A program made the position numbers and the translations under genes. Source: Glycine soja (taxonomy: Eukaryota; Streptophyta; Magnoliopsida; Fabales; Fabaceae). Taken from it: a DNA stretch of 64,000 nt. The stretch spans positions 38,119,562-38,183,561 of the forward strand of contig NC_041010.1 in NCBI RefSeq assembly GCF_004193775.1, read 5' to 3'. Positions 24,301 through 36,190 of this stretch are shown here, piece after piece (within the stretch, counting starts at the first letter, position 1; each line of letters begins with the position of its first letter). The notes below the pieces were generated by a model, which saw nothing but the letters and a program-made list of their open reading frames with translations, was not told the DNA's origin and did no database searches.

Positions 24301-27300
24301 TTCCCACTTCACCCAAGCAATTTTATTTTGGTCGGATGCACCACCCCATAAAAAGTTTCTCTGAAGTCTCACTAGCTTTTTCACCACCTTTTTGGGGACC
24401 CTGAAAAAAGAGAAAAAATAAATAGGCAAGGACGTTAGCACTGAATTTATAAGAGTCACTTATGGTCATTTCTGTTTCTAAGCATTTAAGTGTTTGTATT
24501 TTGCTTGTTAGTATCAAATTTTTACCAAATACTCTATCAATATTAAGAAAAAAGGCATTACATAAACTACTATCTGTGCAGGGTAAAATATTATCAACCG
24601 AAAAGATCATGTATTTAACCCTGGGCGCACATTCAATTTTTTTTCTTAGCAGTTCTCCTTTAAATTAATAAACAATATTTCAAACATTTAAGCTACCTGA
24701 TTACTAATTAATGATACTATAAGTCTAGAATCACATGCATCTGGTTAAACACTTAAAATTTTGAGCAAATTACAGTAGCACCCATTGAGGTTTCATGTAA
24801 ATACACAAGCACCCCTGCTTTTTTAACCATTACATTCACCTCCCTTGTAGGGGGTGTTAGTGTAAGATTTGAGGGGGTGGTGGTATAATGTTTTCAAACA
24901 TATAAAGGGGTGTTAATGTAATGTTTTAAAACTTAAAGAGGGGTTATTATAGGGAAATCAAAAAGGGTGGGGCTATGTGTAATTTGATAAAAGCTCAGGG
25001 GGTGTTGCTGTAATTTGTGCTTTACAATTTTTAATGCAATCATAATTTCTACTTGTCGAAAATCAACAATCAAGTTTAACACGGTTTATGAATCCCTTAG
25101 ATTCAATGCATAAAGAATTCACTCATGGTTTTTATGGTGGTCCTTCAATTTTTATTTTTTTTTGTTATGGTACCTATAATTTGTATTTAAAATGTCTTTC
25201 TTTTCCTGCTCACTTATCATTTCTTTGATGTTTGTTTCTTATTCTGCACGTCTTTATATCTCTTAAAGAACAATGCTTGCCAAAACCAAGATCTTATGAA
25301 GCATGTCTTGAAAGGAGGACTGCAAGGACCTTTAAGTAGACAGCTTCCTCTTTTTAATGCATTTAGACCATCTCAAGTTAATGAAATCCTGAATGTTGTC
25401 ATTCTCATTCACATAGATATGATATTGCTCCAATCATATACCATTAAGCTCTTATGTTTCGCTTTTGGTCTCTATGTCTAACTGCATTGGAAGTCTATAA
25501 ATTATGTTTTGTTTATCTACTTGTAATTTTTTGCCTTTATCATCTCATCAATGATTATTTGTGATTTGTTGGTTATCATTTCAGCTAGCAAATGTTCAAT
25601 GTCCACGAGATACCCATTTCTGGGTTTATGAAGATGGATCTTATGAGGAAGAAGGGCAAAATAATATTAAGGGAAACATATGGGGAAAGGTTCTCTCTTA
25701 TCTGATAATAACATATCTTTTTTTTCAATTTGAGCTTGAAATTGTATGTCTTGATTTGGCTTTTTTATACAATATTAGTTTGGTTTATGGTAGGCAGACG
25801 TCCACTCGTTTCATTTGTTCATTATTCTCATTGCCTGTACCACCTACTAATCCTCCCGGGGTCAAAGATAATTCAACTAACCATTCAACAAGATCTGTGC
25901 CCGAATATTTGGAGCATGGAAGAGTTCAGAAACTTTTGTTGTTTGGCATGGAAGGATCTGGAACAGCCACTCTATTCAAACAGGCACGTCTTTTTTTCCT
26001 TTTTCTTTCACTTCTTCCATCTTTCTCATCCTCTGTCTCATAGCTGCACATATTCATACCTTTCTGTTCTTACTAAACTTTAGTCTGGCTGGTTTGTGAT
26101 CAATATGTTTGGCTTTCCCTCTTAGCCTGACAAAGGACTTTAGTGTATAGTCACAGTTTATGTGCTTGGTTCGTAGTGCAATGAATGCTGGTGGACTGCT
26201 AGTTATATTATATAATTATAGGTAGACTATTTTCTTGGGATTTTAGATATATACATGTGCTCATCCACACTTTCTCAAATATATGCTGTATATATTTGTT
26301 TAAGTGTGGATCATGCTTGCTTGCATATACCAATAGTTCTATGTATGAATGTTCCATGTGCTTGTCACGTTCATAAAATGTGCTAATGCATACCATTTAT
26401 GTATGTTTGCACAATGCATACATACTTAGAAGTTAGATGCATTCAAATGTGTATGTCTCAACTGATGGATAATGGAAACCCAACCGTACCTTTGTTTTTT
26501 TTTTTCAATGTACATGTGGCAGAAGATATTTTTTGAAAACTGCGTAATTTTAGTTTACATGGTTATGACACATTTTTAGTGGGAACAGGCTTTTATTGTT
26601 GTTATTGTGGTTATGACACATCTTCTTTTTGTCATCTTGCAATGGTTATTTATCTATTTACCTGGTTTTAAACTGTTAATAGTGTTGTACTGATTTTTTT
26701 ATTCTTTATTTTTGTATTTTATCATTTCTAATTTTCAATGCTTTCATTTTCCCTATCTGTGGAACAGGCCAAGTTTTTATATGGAAACAAGTTTTCTGCA
26801 GAAGAATTACAAAACATCAAGCTTATGATTCAAAGCAATATGTACAAGTATCTCAGCATTCTACTTGAAGGACGGGAGCAGTTTGAAGAGGAAGCTCTGG
26901 CAGAGAGAGAATCTACTTCATTAGAAGGTGAAGGATCTGGACAAGGTATAATTTTACTTTCCTTCCCTTTCTTCCCTCTTTTACAGTCTGATGGAAATGT
27001 TTCTCTTTAAGTTGAATTGCCACTGGCTTTCTGCTATCTTGTGGCATTTGTTATTATTATCAAGTCACTAAATATTGATTTTTCTATAAGGGCTCATGAA
27101 AGAAATGAAAAGTTCTGAAGCTTTTCACATTTGTTCTATATATTTTCTTTAGTTATATTTCTTTTGTTCTATTATATACATATAAAGTGATGCTTAATGC
27201 TTTATAATTTCATAATGCTTGTAGCTTATGCATTTGCTCTGTCTACTTCTTACTCTCACTCACCTAGTGGGATAAGGCTTTTGTTGTATATTTTACACTC

Positions 27301-30133
27301 ACTGTGTCAATTTATTTGTCATTCTTTCTTCATGGTTTGTCTCAAATTTTCATCCAATTGAAACATTTTAATGAAGAACTTGTAGTCCTTTTGGGGAGTA
27401 GGGAACAAAACAATTGCTTTATGTTCCCTTATTGGATCCATAAATGTAATTTTTGGATAAAAATTTCTTTGATTGTGTAGTGATATACTAAATGCTGTCT
27501 GCAATTTTGTTCTGACGTGCAATAAATTCATTATTTGTTATTAAGATGTTAAGTTTCTTCAAATTTAACTTTGTTTGATATTTTATCTGACAATATTCAA
27601 CATTTTTATTTTTATAATAAAAGCAATCTAAACTAATAATAACAACTACCACCAAGGCTCATCTCACTCTAAGGGTCAATAACATGGATCAATTGACACC
27701 ATTGGGGGCTCTATCAAAAATCAAATTTTCAATAAAACCATTTAAATAAGGTCCTTTTCAATGGTTACTTGCTGTCTTGTTAAGAGTTCTTTTTTCCTTG
27801 CCCATTATTTGCTACTGCTACAAGGCAATACAACTATGTTTTAACTGGTATATTTGATCATTTGTCCTTTTAAGCAACAATTTTCAAGTTAGCAATAGCA
27901 ATTCTTGATATCACATCATTTTTTTTCCCTGGTAGATAATACAATTTGATAATAATCTTTTTTGCAATGTCTTTGGAAAGGCTAGAGTTCTGTGAATGAA
28001 TCTAATTGTATAATAAATTTAGCAGAGACAGCAGCTGACGAAAACAAGCTGAGCGTTTACTCTATCAATCAAAGATTCAAGCACTTTTCTGACTGGTTAC
28101 TGGATATTATGGCCACCGGAGATTTGGAGGCCTTCTTCCCTGCTGCAACGCGTGAGTATGCTCCTATGGTAGATGAAATCTGGAGAGATCCTGCTGTTCA
28201 GGAAACATACAAGAGAAGAGAGGAATTACATAATCTTCCCAATGTTGCTAAATATTTCTTGGATCGGGTATAACTCTACTCCATTTACTATTTTGTCACT
28301 AATGTTAATGTACATTATACTTTTCAAAATTATAGAAACTATTAACTGTTTGAGCTAGTACTTATTTTCTTAAAATTTTCTCAAGCTTGTCATTTGAGAG
28401 TTGAGACCAATGTGATTTTTAACTGCAATTTAATCATTAAATTGATTGTGTTTTCTATAAGCATTTAATGTAGTTCTTTCATCATTGCTAATTGATAGTG
28501 GCTTCCATCTTAATTAGCAAAACTGCAAAAGCTTAAATTAGTTGATATGTTTAGTTATTTAAGATTTATATGAATGCCATTATGTCTATCTTATGAACAT
28601 GTAATTATGTACTTGTATGCAACTTCAAAGGATCTACTAATCTCTTAATGCAAGAATTGATAATTAACTCTCTTTATTTAATGCATATTTAAATATTTTT
28701 TATAATAATATTGCCATCATGGAAAATTACAGTAGGATATTCACTGTCCATTTTCATGGTTGCTAACTTTTGTATTTGCTCAAAGGTCGAGAACCTAACT
28801 TTCAAAAGAGTATCTAAAGTACCGTGTAAAATTCAAAATCGCAATCTTATGTTGTATAACTCCTTCCTGTCTTGTAGTCTGTCTATCTAAAATTGGCTCA
28901 TAAAATAAATGTTTGTCTTTCACTTTTTTCTAATATAATATGTACCTAGGTAGAGTAGAATAAGAGTTTACTAACTTCCAATTTGATTTTTCTTGCTTTT
29001 GTTCTTTTTAATTTGTCATTTGTCTCTGTTAATAATTTAAAACTAAAATATATTTGGACTTCCATTATGTGCACTGTCATTAAGATGTCTATTTATATGT
29101 GATCTTGCACATGCAATAGAAACATTATGATACGTATAATCATATTTTAACTTCTAATTTTATTTTTCTTGCTTTTGTACTTTTGATTTGTCATATTTCT
29201 CTGGCTAATATTTTAAAAAACAAGTTTTAAATTTAGACTTCCATTATGCACTTCTGTTATCAAGATGTCTAATGATATGTGATCCTGCACAGGCAATAGA
29301 AATATCAAGCAATGAGTATGAACCTTCTGATAAGGATATATTATATGCTGAAGGAGTTACTCAGAGCAATGGTCTTGCCTTTATGGAATTCTCATTTGAT
29401 GATAGGAGTCCCATGTCTGAGATATACAGTGAAAACATCAATTATCCTCCTCATTTAACCAAGTAAATCATTCTCTTCCATCTCCTTTTCTCTTATTTTG
29501 CAGAAGCTTCTGAAATTGTTCTTAACTCCTTGACATTGTCATTCACTCAGATATCAACTGATTCGCATAAATTCAAAGGGACTGCGTGACGGTTGCAAGT
29601 GGTTGGAAATGTTTGAAGATGTGAGGGCAATCATATTTTGTGTTTCCCTGAGTGACTACGACCAGATGTGGCCTACTAGTACTGGTCAGCTTCGTAACAA
29701 ACTGCTGGCAAGCAAAGATCTTTTTGAGAGTCTGGTGAAGCATCCTTGTTTCAAAGATACCCCATTTGTGCTTCTCCTAAATAAATATGATGTCTTTGAA
29801 GACAAGATAAACAAAGTTCCTTTGTCAATTTGTGAGTGGTTTGGAGACTTTTGTCCCGTGAGACCCCATCACAACAATCATGCCCTAGCGCACCAAGCAT
29901 ATTACTATGTAGCTATGAGGTTCAAGGAGCTTTATTATTCACTAACCGGCCAGAAGTTGTTTGTGGGGCAAACTCGAGGCCGGGATCGCACGTCAGTGGA
30001 CGAGGCATTCAAATACATAAGGGAGATCATCAAATGGGACGATGAGAAGGATGAAGATGTATATGAAATCAACCCAGAAGAGTCATTTTACAGTACAGAA
30101 ATGAGTTCTTCTCCATTCATCAGACAAGAATGA
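21314..30133 (+). CDS. extra-large G protein alpha subunit, XLG3-like
   Basis: Eight exons: 21314-22402, 22549-22686, 25585-25689, 25798-25983, 26768-26945, 28023-28267, 29293-29462 and 29551-30133. All phases fit and the joined frame gives about 897 aa. The N-terminal third is an XLG-specific, low-complexity, GC-rich region. A cysteine-rich cluster follows at about residues 229-277 ([26 protein letters not shown]), then a C-terminal G-alpha-like half. The P-loop equivalent reads [13 protein letters not shown] (about 494-506), lacking the usual Lys of GxxxxGKS as XLGs do. NKYD (about 781-784) is the guanine-specificity motif. The tail [11 protein letters not shown] matches XLG3-type proteins. 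XLGs partner with G-beta-gamma at the plasma membrane and nucleus in defence, root and hormone signalling. Introns 1, 3, 5, 6 and 7 are GT-AG. Intron 4 appears to start GC. Intron 2 holds a LINE and a MITE; introns 4 and 5 hold RTE scraps. Confidence 0.96.
22977..24460 (-). mobile_element. 5'-truncated L1-type LINE in XLG intron 2
   Basis: On the minus strand, the end of a plant LINE polyprotein is readable: [27 protein letters not shown], and [13 protein letters not shown] of the post-reverse-transcriptase region. Then comes the zf-RVT domain ([36 protein letters not shown]) and [12 protein letters not shown]. At least one frameshift separates the two parts near 23560-23600. The reverse transcriptase core is missing because the copy begins at about 24460. 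A T run near 22977-22996 on the plus strand may be the poly-A tail. It is non-functional and intronic. Confidence 0.9.
24764..25023. mobile_element. fold-back MITE in XLG intron 2
   Basis: The left end GAGCAAATTACAGTAGCACC pairs with the right end, complement AGCACAAATTACAGCAACACC. The interior has CACCCCTGC, CTCCCTTGTAGGGGG and GGGTGTTA words like those of the element at 7519-7757. Flanks TAAAATTTT and ACAATTTTT may be a decayed 9-base target duplication. Confidence 0.6.
26574..26607 (+). mobile_element. 34-bp RTE tail with target-site duplication
   Basis: The insert reads TTTTAGTGGGAACAGGC followed by a TTTATTGTTGTTATTG tail, matching the last bases and the TTG microsatellite of the RTE family. 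It is bounded by a perfect 14-base direct repeat, TGGTTATGACACAT, at 26560-26573 and 26608-26621. It lies in XLG intron 4. Confidence 0.8.
27261..27293 (+). mobile_element. about 33-bp RTE tail, XLG intron 5
   Basis: CACCTAGTGGGATAAGGC followed by TTTTGTTGT equals the RTE 3' terminus. Flanking words TACTCTCACT (27251-27260) and TACACTCACT (27294-27303) form a target duplication with one mismatch. Confidence 0.72.
27625..27815 (-). mobile_element. old RTE fragment, minus orientation, XLG intron 5
   Basis: Diverged but collinear with the complement-strand copy at 51792-51960: CAACTACCACCAAGGC, ACATGGATCAAT, GGGCTCTATCAA, AACCATTTAAATAAGGTCC and TTTTTCCTTGCC occur in the same order and at matching spacing. 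Confidence 0.6.
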
Positions 30134-32028
30134 ATTCCCAACCTTGGATAGCCCTTCTTTGAGACTAAATGGTCTTTTATATGTGGATAGAGTGTCGCAG
30201 CTCCAAAGAATTTGTAGGAGCATAGCATTTGTTGAAGGACAGGGAGGTCAGTTGGCTGGGCTGTGTTGTGGAGTATGTTGTTTTATTTTGTTCTTTTAGG
30301 ATCTTCCTGAAACAGGTTCAGAATGATTTTTGCCCCTTCATAAATAAGCTAATTTGATTGAGAGGTTGTAAATTCAGAGGTTATTTGTTCTCTGTACAGC
30401 TTATATTGACAATATTGTTCAGCTTAATTTGAAAAAAAAAGAGGTATTTTTATTTCCTTTTATTTTCGTCAACACACCATTGTTAAGTTTAAACATACTA
30501 AAGCCGAAATATAAAAGTTTAAACACCAACAGGTGTGGCTATAATTTCTTTTAATTTATAAAAGAGATTTCTGGCAGTGAACTACAAATATTTCACTATG
30601 GTTAATGTTTATTAGGAATGGAAATGGGTTAAGAATACGGAATTTATGATTTAAATTGAGGTTAGACTTCGTTTAACAAAAGCCAACTCATTAAATAAGG
30701 TAACTATTCTTTTTTTAAAAGTCAATTAAGTTGAAAGACACAGAATTTAAAGTAGGGGTTGCTTTAACCTTTTTAATCTGAAAAGTTGTTTTAAAAAGTA
30801 TAAACAAAGAACTTTAAATTAAAGTTAAGTTTTTTTTTTTAACACTTTTATGATTTTTTAAACTTAAGAACTATTTTTCATCACTTAGTTAAAAAAAACT
30901 CAGTTTTACTTTTATACCATAATTCATTTCCTTGCCTCTCTTCTACAGAGGTGGAACCATTTTCTGCTCAAACAATTTCAGTAATCCTATACCAACAACT
31001 TTTTTTTTTTTTGGTGACTATCTTACCAACCAACTACTTGCTCAGATATTCTTTGCCCTTATTTTCCAATTGGGCATTTTTCAGAATTGCAAAGTTATTG
31101 TCTTTATCGAGCAACGTATCTATGCAGACATTTCCAGAAATACCTTTGGTGTACAAGCTAGTTGTTCCTTAACCCACTATGCCACTAAAATTAAGAAGAT
31201 AAACCTATCTGCAGAAAATTGTTCAAATCCCTTTAATTACAAAACGTCATCCTCGAGTAGCTAAAACAAGAAAGAAATGTAAGGGGAAACATGAAACATC
31301 CCTAGACCCTAGCAGCAGACAATATAACCCAAACGAATAATGTGAAAAATGCAAACAAACTAATTGAGGTGAGCAAACAGAGATCAGAGAGGGAGCTAAA
31401 TGGAGAACAAAATAATACAAAAGTGAGAAGCCATTGTATATTTGCTATTTGGAGTAAAGAAATAGAAGCTACTAAGAATCACTTATTAAAAAGCTTATTT
31501 TTTTTATATTCAATTTTGTAAAAAAAAAAAAGTGTTCTAAACCTTATTAAGGTTATTTTGGCCCACTAAAGTAAATAAACAAACATATTCGCCCAATGCT
31601 ACTACTAAGTCCAATCAACAAATCTTATAGTCCATCGCATGAAGACTCGAGAACATTCCTACTATACCCTAAAGACATGCATGGGTGTGAAGCATGAAAT
31701 CGTGAACACAATTCATTAATAACTGCAAATCATGAGATTAGCTTAAGGCACCCCATGCATTATCACACAATAAACATAATATGACTCCTATTAGTAAGCT
31801 TAAATAACGACATTGACTTGGATGTCAGAGAGTCCTTGAAGGTACCCAACTAAAACTCTTAAATTCCAAAGCTTGCCTCAAATATTTTTGTTTTAAGGTT
31901 GATGCTAAACAAAATGCTTCTTTTAATTTTAGAGTTTTTTGAACATATGTTTGACTTATATTTTAAAGAGTTTATTAAAATTATGTGAAAAAAGTTTTTT
32001 TTAGGTTTAACAAACTAATTTATTTAAG
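30134..32028. other. 3' UTR of XLG gene and following intergenic DNA
   Basis: The first 300 bp or so look like 3' UTR. From 30930 to 31270 two overlapping open frames exist on the plus strand, but neither shows family features. The rest is AT-rich. Confidence 0.45.
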
Positions 32029-32038
32029 TAAATATAAA

Positions 32039-32319
32039 AGCTTAAATATATATTTATGGTTCCTGATAAATGATCAAGTTTTGTTTTAGGTGTTTTATAA
32101 TTTTTGTTGTTGTTATAAATTTTTAATTATTAAAAATTTTATTTTGAGTTTCTGTCGTCAACTAAATAATGACTTGATATCATCACTTGATTAATTTATA
32201 AAATGACACATCATCACTTGATTTATGGTAATGATTCAAAATAAAAAGTTCAATATATCGAAGACTCAAAACAACAAAAAAATTTAATCATTTATGAGAT
32301 ACCTTATTTATATTTAAGT
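32039..32319. mobile_element. MITE with 10-base target duplication
   Basis: AGCTTAAATATATATTTATGG at the left and ACCTTATTTATATTTAAGT at the right are inverted ends. TAAATATAAA occurs immediately outside on both sides (32029-32038 and 32320-32329). Mutator-like elements make 9-11-base duplications. The duplication is of low complexity, so some caution applies. Confidence 0.6.
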
Positions 32320-32344
32320 TAAATATAAATAATACAATCTTATG

Positions 32345-32655
32345 TAGGACGGATCCAGAAGTATATCAAAAGGGTGTTGATTTTTTTACATAATTATTAA
32401 AATATTTAATTTCTAATAAATAATTATTTAATAAATAACAATTTTTAAAAATATTTATTATTAATTTTATGGATAAAATTAAAGATATGATGTATCGCTA
32501 GAAAATTTTAAGCATTAACTCAAAAACATATTTTCTTTCTTAATATTTTTTAAATTTTAATGTTTCTATTTTTGTCTCATATATATACAAATACAAAGGA
32601 TCCTTAAGGGGGAGGGGACAAGATCACTACTTGCCCCATCTTGCATCTGTCCATG
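32345..32655. mobile_element. hAT-type MITE with 8-base target duplication
   Basis: The ends TAGGACGGATCCAG and (complement) ATGGACAGATGCAAG are imperfect inverted repeats. The 8-base word ATCTTATG flanks the element exactly at 32337-32344 and 32656-32663. An 8-base duplication marks the hAT superfamily. 311 bp, non-coding. Confidence 0.82.
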
Positions 32656-34688
32656 ATCTTATGATTATTGCATTATTTTTTATTATTATATTTTAAAATT
32701 TATCCTTATTTTCTTATTTAAGTTAAAGATGCAGATTATTAACATAAATTAAGTTTAATAAGGAGATTATTCGCTAATGATAAATTAAGATTTGAATTCT
32801 TATTGAGAGATAAATTTATATTTAATGTCCAACTGTAATTTGATTAAAATTTCCTCTAAAAGAATATACATGTGAAAAAAAAAAGACATAAATTTATTTG
32901 ACTATTCAAAAATATGTTTAGTAACATATTTAAAAATATTTTATAATAAAATAAGTTTTCAAATATGCTTTCAAGTCAAAGACTATTAAAAATGTTGTTC
33001 TAAATCTTGAAATAAAACTATATCATACAAACAGGCCAAGTCCATATTTTAACTTTTAGAAAATAGGCTAGACTTATAGCCTTTAAGATATAACCTAACT
33101 TGGCCCATTTCACTTTATTATTGTTGATAGAAGAAAATTGAATATTGATTAAAAATGAGTGGCTATATATAAAATCTGAACAATTAACGAGCCTATTCCT
33201 TTCGGATACCTCATCATTTTTTCAGTATATATACAATCTGAGTGTCATTCATCAAGCTGGTTAATGATTTATTCATTTTTTATATATAAAAAGGAAATGG
33301 TTCCATGATCAGGGCCTGCAGGAGCTGTTATTGTATTTTTCTGACTTCATTCGTATTCATACCTAACTATGGCGACCCGTGCTTACTTTGAATTCCTCAA
33401 GACTGATATATACAATAATAAAGACCAGAGAATTCAATTTAGTTTATCATAGTCAAACAACTTGGCTTTAAATTTTACTTTGGCTACTCATATTGAACAC
33501 AATAATTAAGCTTGGTTTATAGTGGATCCTTACATTTAATATGTTCCCCTCTGTATAGGAAATCTGTGTAAAAATTCCAAAAAAATTAAACTGTTTTGCG
33601 TGTTAGGTATAATGTGGGGCTTATTTAGGTTTGTTTTCGATTTAAAATTTAAACTCGTGCCCTACATTTTTCTTGAGGCCCAAAGTGAAATAGTGAATAC
33701 TACTAAATAGTTGACAATATATAACATAATTGCTTCAATTCGCTGCAGCATGTTACTTACACAAACTTGGGAAATAATTGGCTATGTAACATGTCCCCTC
33801 AACTACTTACACCACCATGTGACAGTCAAATGTTTAGAAGTGTGTGTTTGAATAACTATTTACAAACTTGATTTTAGATGACCTAATTAGTTTTATAAAA
33901 TTAATTTACTTTATTAAGATTGAGTTTGAAATAAAATGGATATGCATTTTGAATTTTTTCTTTTAAAAAATAAGTTTACAGGATAAAATTCTCATCACAA
34001 TTAAAAAAATGCATGAGTTGTTTATGTTAAAATCAGATTTAATTAGATGCATTTTCTAGTATGAAGCACTAATAAAAAAGCATGTATATAAATTTTCTCC
34101 CACTATACAGGCAGTTTTGCCTGCTCCAGCCATATATCTAGAATTTAATGAAATTAAGAAATTCCTATAAATTAAAGTTGATTGTTGTTGACTTATGATA
34201 AGTGAAAAGAGAAATTTCTTAGTTTAATTAGGAAGCAGTATAATATAATCTGTTAGTTAGGAGGCGTACCTAAGTTAAGGGTCCGAAAAACGAAGAGGAA
34301 TGAATCGTAAAGCATTGACGGAACAATTAGAGAAGATTTTGTTGGAATTTTTTATTCTAATAATTAAATTAAATGTGGACTAATATTATAAGATAATTAT
34401 ATTAGTTATTTATTATTAGTGGATTTTATTTTATGTGATCAAATTAAGTGAGTCTTTAGACAACTAAATCAGAAAATATAGACTTAAAACGAGCATATGT
34501 AAATATTGGTCCATCAAAAAATAATGAAAATCCTATTAGGTTAATACGTCATAAGAACTATGGTCTTTAATGTACTTAGGGGTCACATACACTTTCTCAA
34601 GAGTTAAAAGTTATGAATGTTCTATTAAGTAATAAAGAGGTTCTCATTATATTGGTATTTTATAAGGATCCTTTAAAATTCCAACAAG

Positions 34689-34700
34689 TGGTATGAGAGC
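34689..34700 (+). other. primer binding site for initiator tRNA-Met
   Basis: TGGTATGAGAGC differs at one base from the canonical TGGTATCAGAGC and lies two bases after the left LTR. It identifies the reverse transcription primer and the strand of the element. Confidence 0.8.
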
Positions 34701-35329
34701 ACCATTACTCTTAGATCATTGGGAATTAAAGTTTTTTTTGCAATATAGACTAGTTTTTAGGAATTGGGTTATTTTTTGTTTCGTAAAAAAAAAATGTTGC
34801 TTTAGTGTTTTTCTGATCATGATCTCTGATGATTGACTTTTAACGTCGTCTAATCATGTATTGTCCTTTTTACTTTCTTTTGGATAAAATTTGTGCTCCG
34901 AGATTCTTGTAATATTAATAAATTAAAGGAGAAACGTTATTATATAGTTTATTTATATAATTATGATTTTCTAATATGGGAGCAAATTAAAGTTGAAAGT
35001 GAAATGAAATTTCTTCGGTCTCTAAGGTGCATTGCACAAATATTACAAACATAAATTAGTATTAAGGAAATATTTTTTATGAATAATCTTATTATTTTTT
35101 ATATAAAATATTTTAAATATTTCTTTTAATAATTTATACATGATTTTTTTTAATTCCTTTCATAAATTTGTGATAATGTTATTTACAGATGCAATATTTG
35201 CTTGGGACATTTTAAGTATAAATCAATGATAGCATTAAATATAATTTAAAGATATGATATTTATTTGCCGTAATTAATATTTTATATTTTTTTTGCTATT
35301 ATGATTGAGTGTAAAGCAGTAACAGATCT

Positions 35330-36190
35330 TTCTCATTTATTTATATGTCTAGTATTTTTTTAATTAAATTGATTGACACGATATATTGCAAAAGTAATCC
35401 CTAATGTGAAAATTGATTTAATTAAAATTGTATAGATTTTGTATGGAATTATTTATTCAAACTGTGTTCAATCCAAAGGAAGACGTAATTTGGGGTCAAA
35501 TAATATTTTATACCTGTAATGATAAATGTGGGACAATTATAAAGGTAATTTCATGTGAATAATAGTCATTCCAAGGAAAGGCTATTATTTGACAAAATTT
35601 ATTATCAATATTTGATCATTGTGTTGAGAGTACCAATTACAAATTAATTTCTCAAGAATTAATGTTGTGCTAGGTATGTTATGATGGGTGCAAAATATTT
35701 GCGTGTTTTGTTATATATTTTTATATAACTAAATTATATGAAATTTGTGTAATTCTAAGACCTCTCATTTATTGTATCAAATTGTCTTGTCTTTTTTTGT
35801 TAAATTGATTGAAACAACATGTTGTCAAAGTAACATCTATTGCATAAGTTGATTTGATTGAATTTACATGAATTTTGTATGCAATTATTCATGTAAATTG
35901 TGTTTGGTCCAAAGGAAGACACAATTTGACAGAAAAATTACATGTTTGTGATGGTAAACATGTGGCGATTATAAATAATGTGATTTTTCATGTGAATAAT
36001 GAAATGTTTAAAGACAATTATTATTTGAACGGAGTAATCATCATATAAGTTTTCCATGTGAACAATGGAATGTCCAAAGACAATGTTTGTTTGAGAGGAC
36101 TTATCACCAATATTTAATCAACACGTTGAGAGCACCACTTCCATTTAATCTTTTTCAATCCAAAGATTGAGGATTAATGGTGCGCTAAAT
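35330..36190 (+). repeat. degenerate tandem duplication inside the LTR element
   Basis: Two units with a period of about 430 bp. Shared words in the same order are CTCATTTATT, TTAAATTGATTGA, AATTATTCAT.. TGTGTT, CCAAAGGAAGAC, CATGTGAATAAT, GTTGAGAG and the TTAATG.TG.GCTA end. It duplicates the only structured part of the element's interior. Confidence 0.6.

Noticed and set aside
25296..25481. Possible extra XLG exon in intron 2
   Set aside because: The XLG protein joins ELRMLK directly to [13 protein letters not shown]; the extra segment has no counterpart in the family and ends in a stop.
30932..31264. Two overlapping plus-strand frames after the XLG gene
   Set aside because: Hydrophobic, T-rich translation with no recognisable domain; a poly-T run lies in the middle. 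The minus strand was also read and gave stops.
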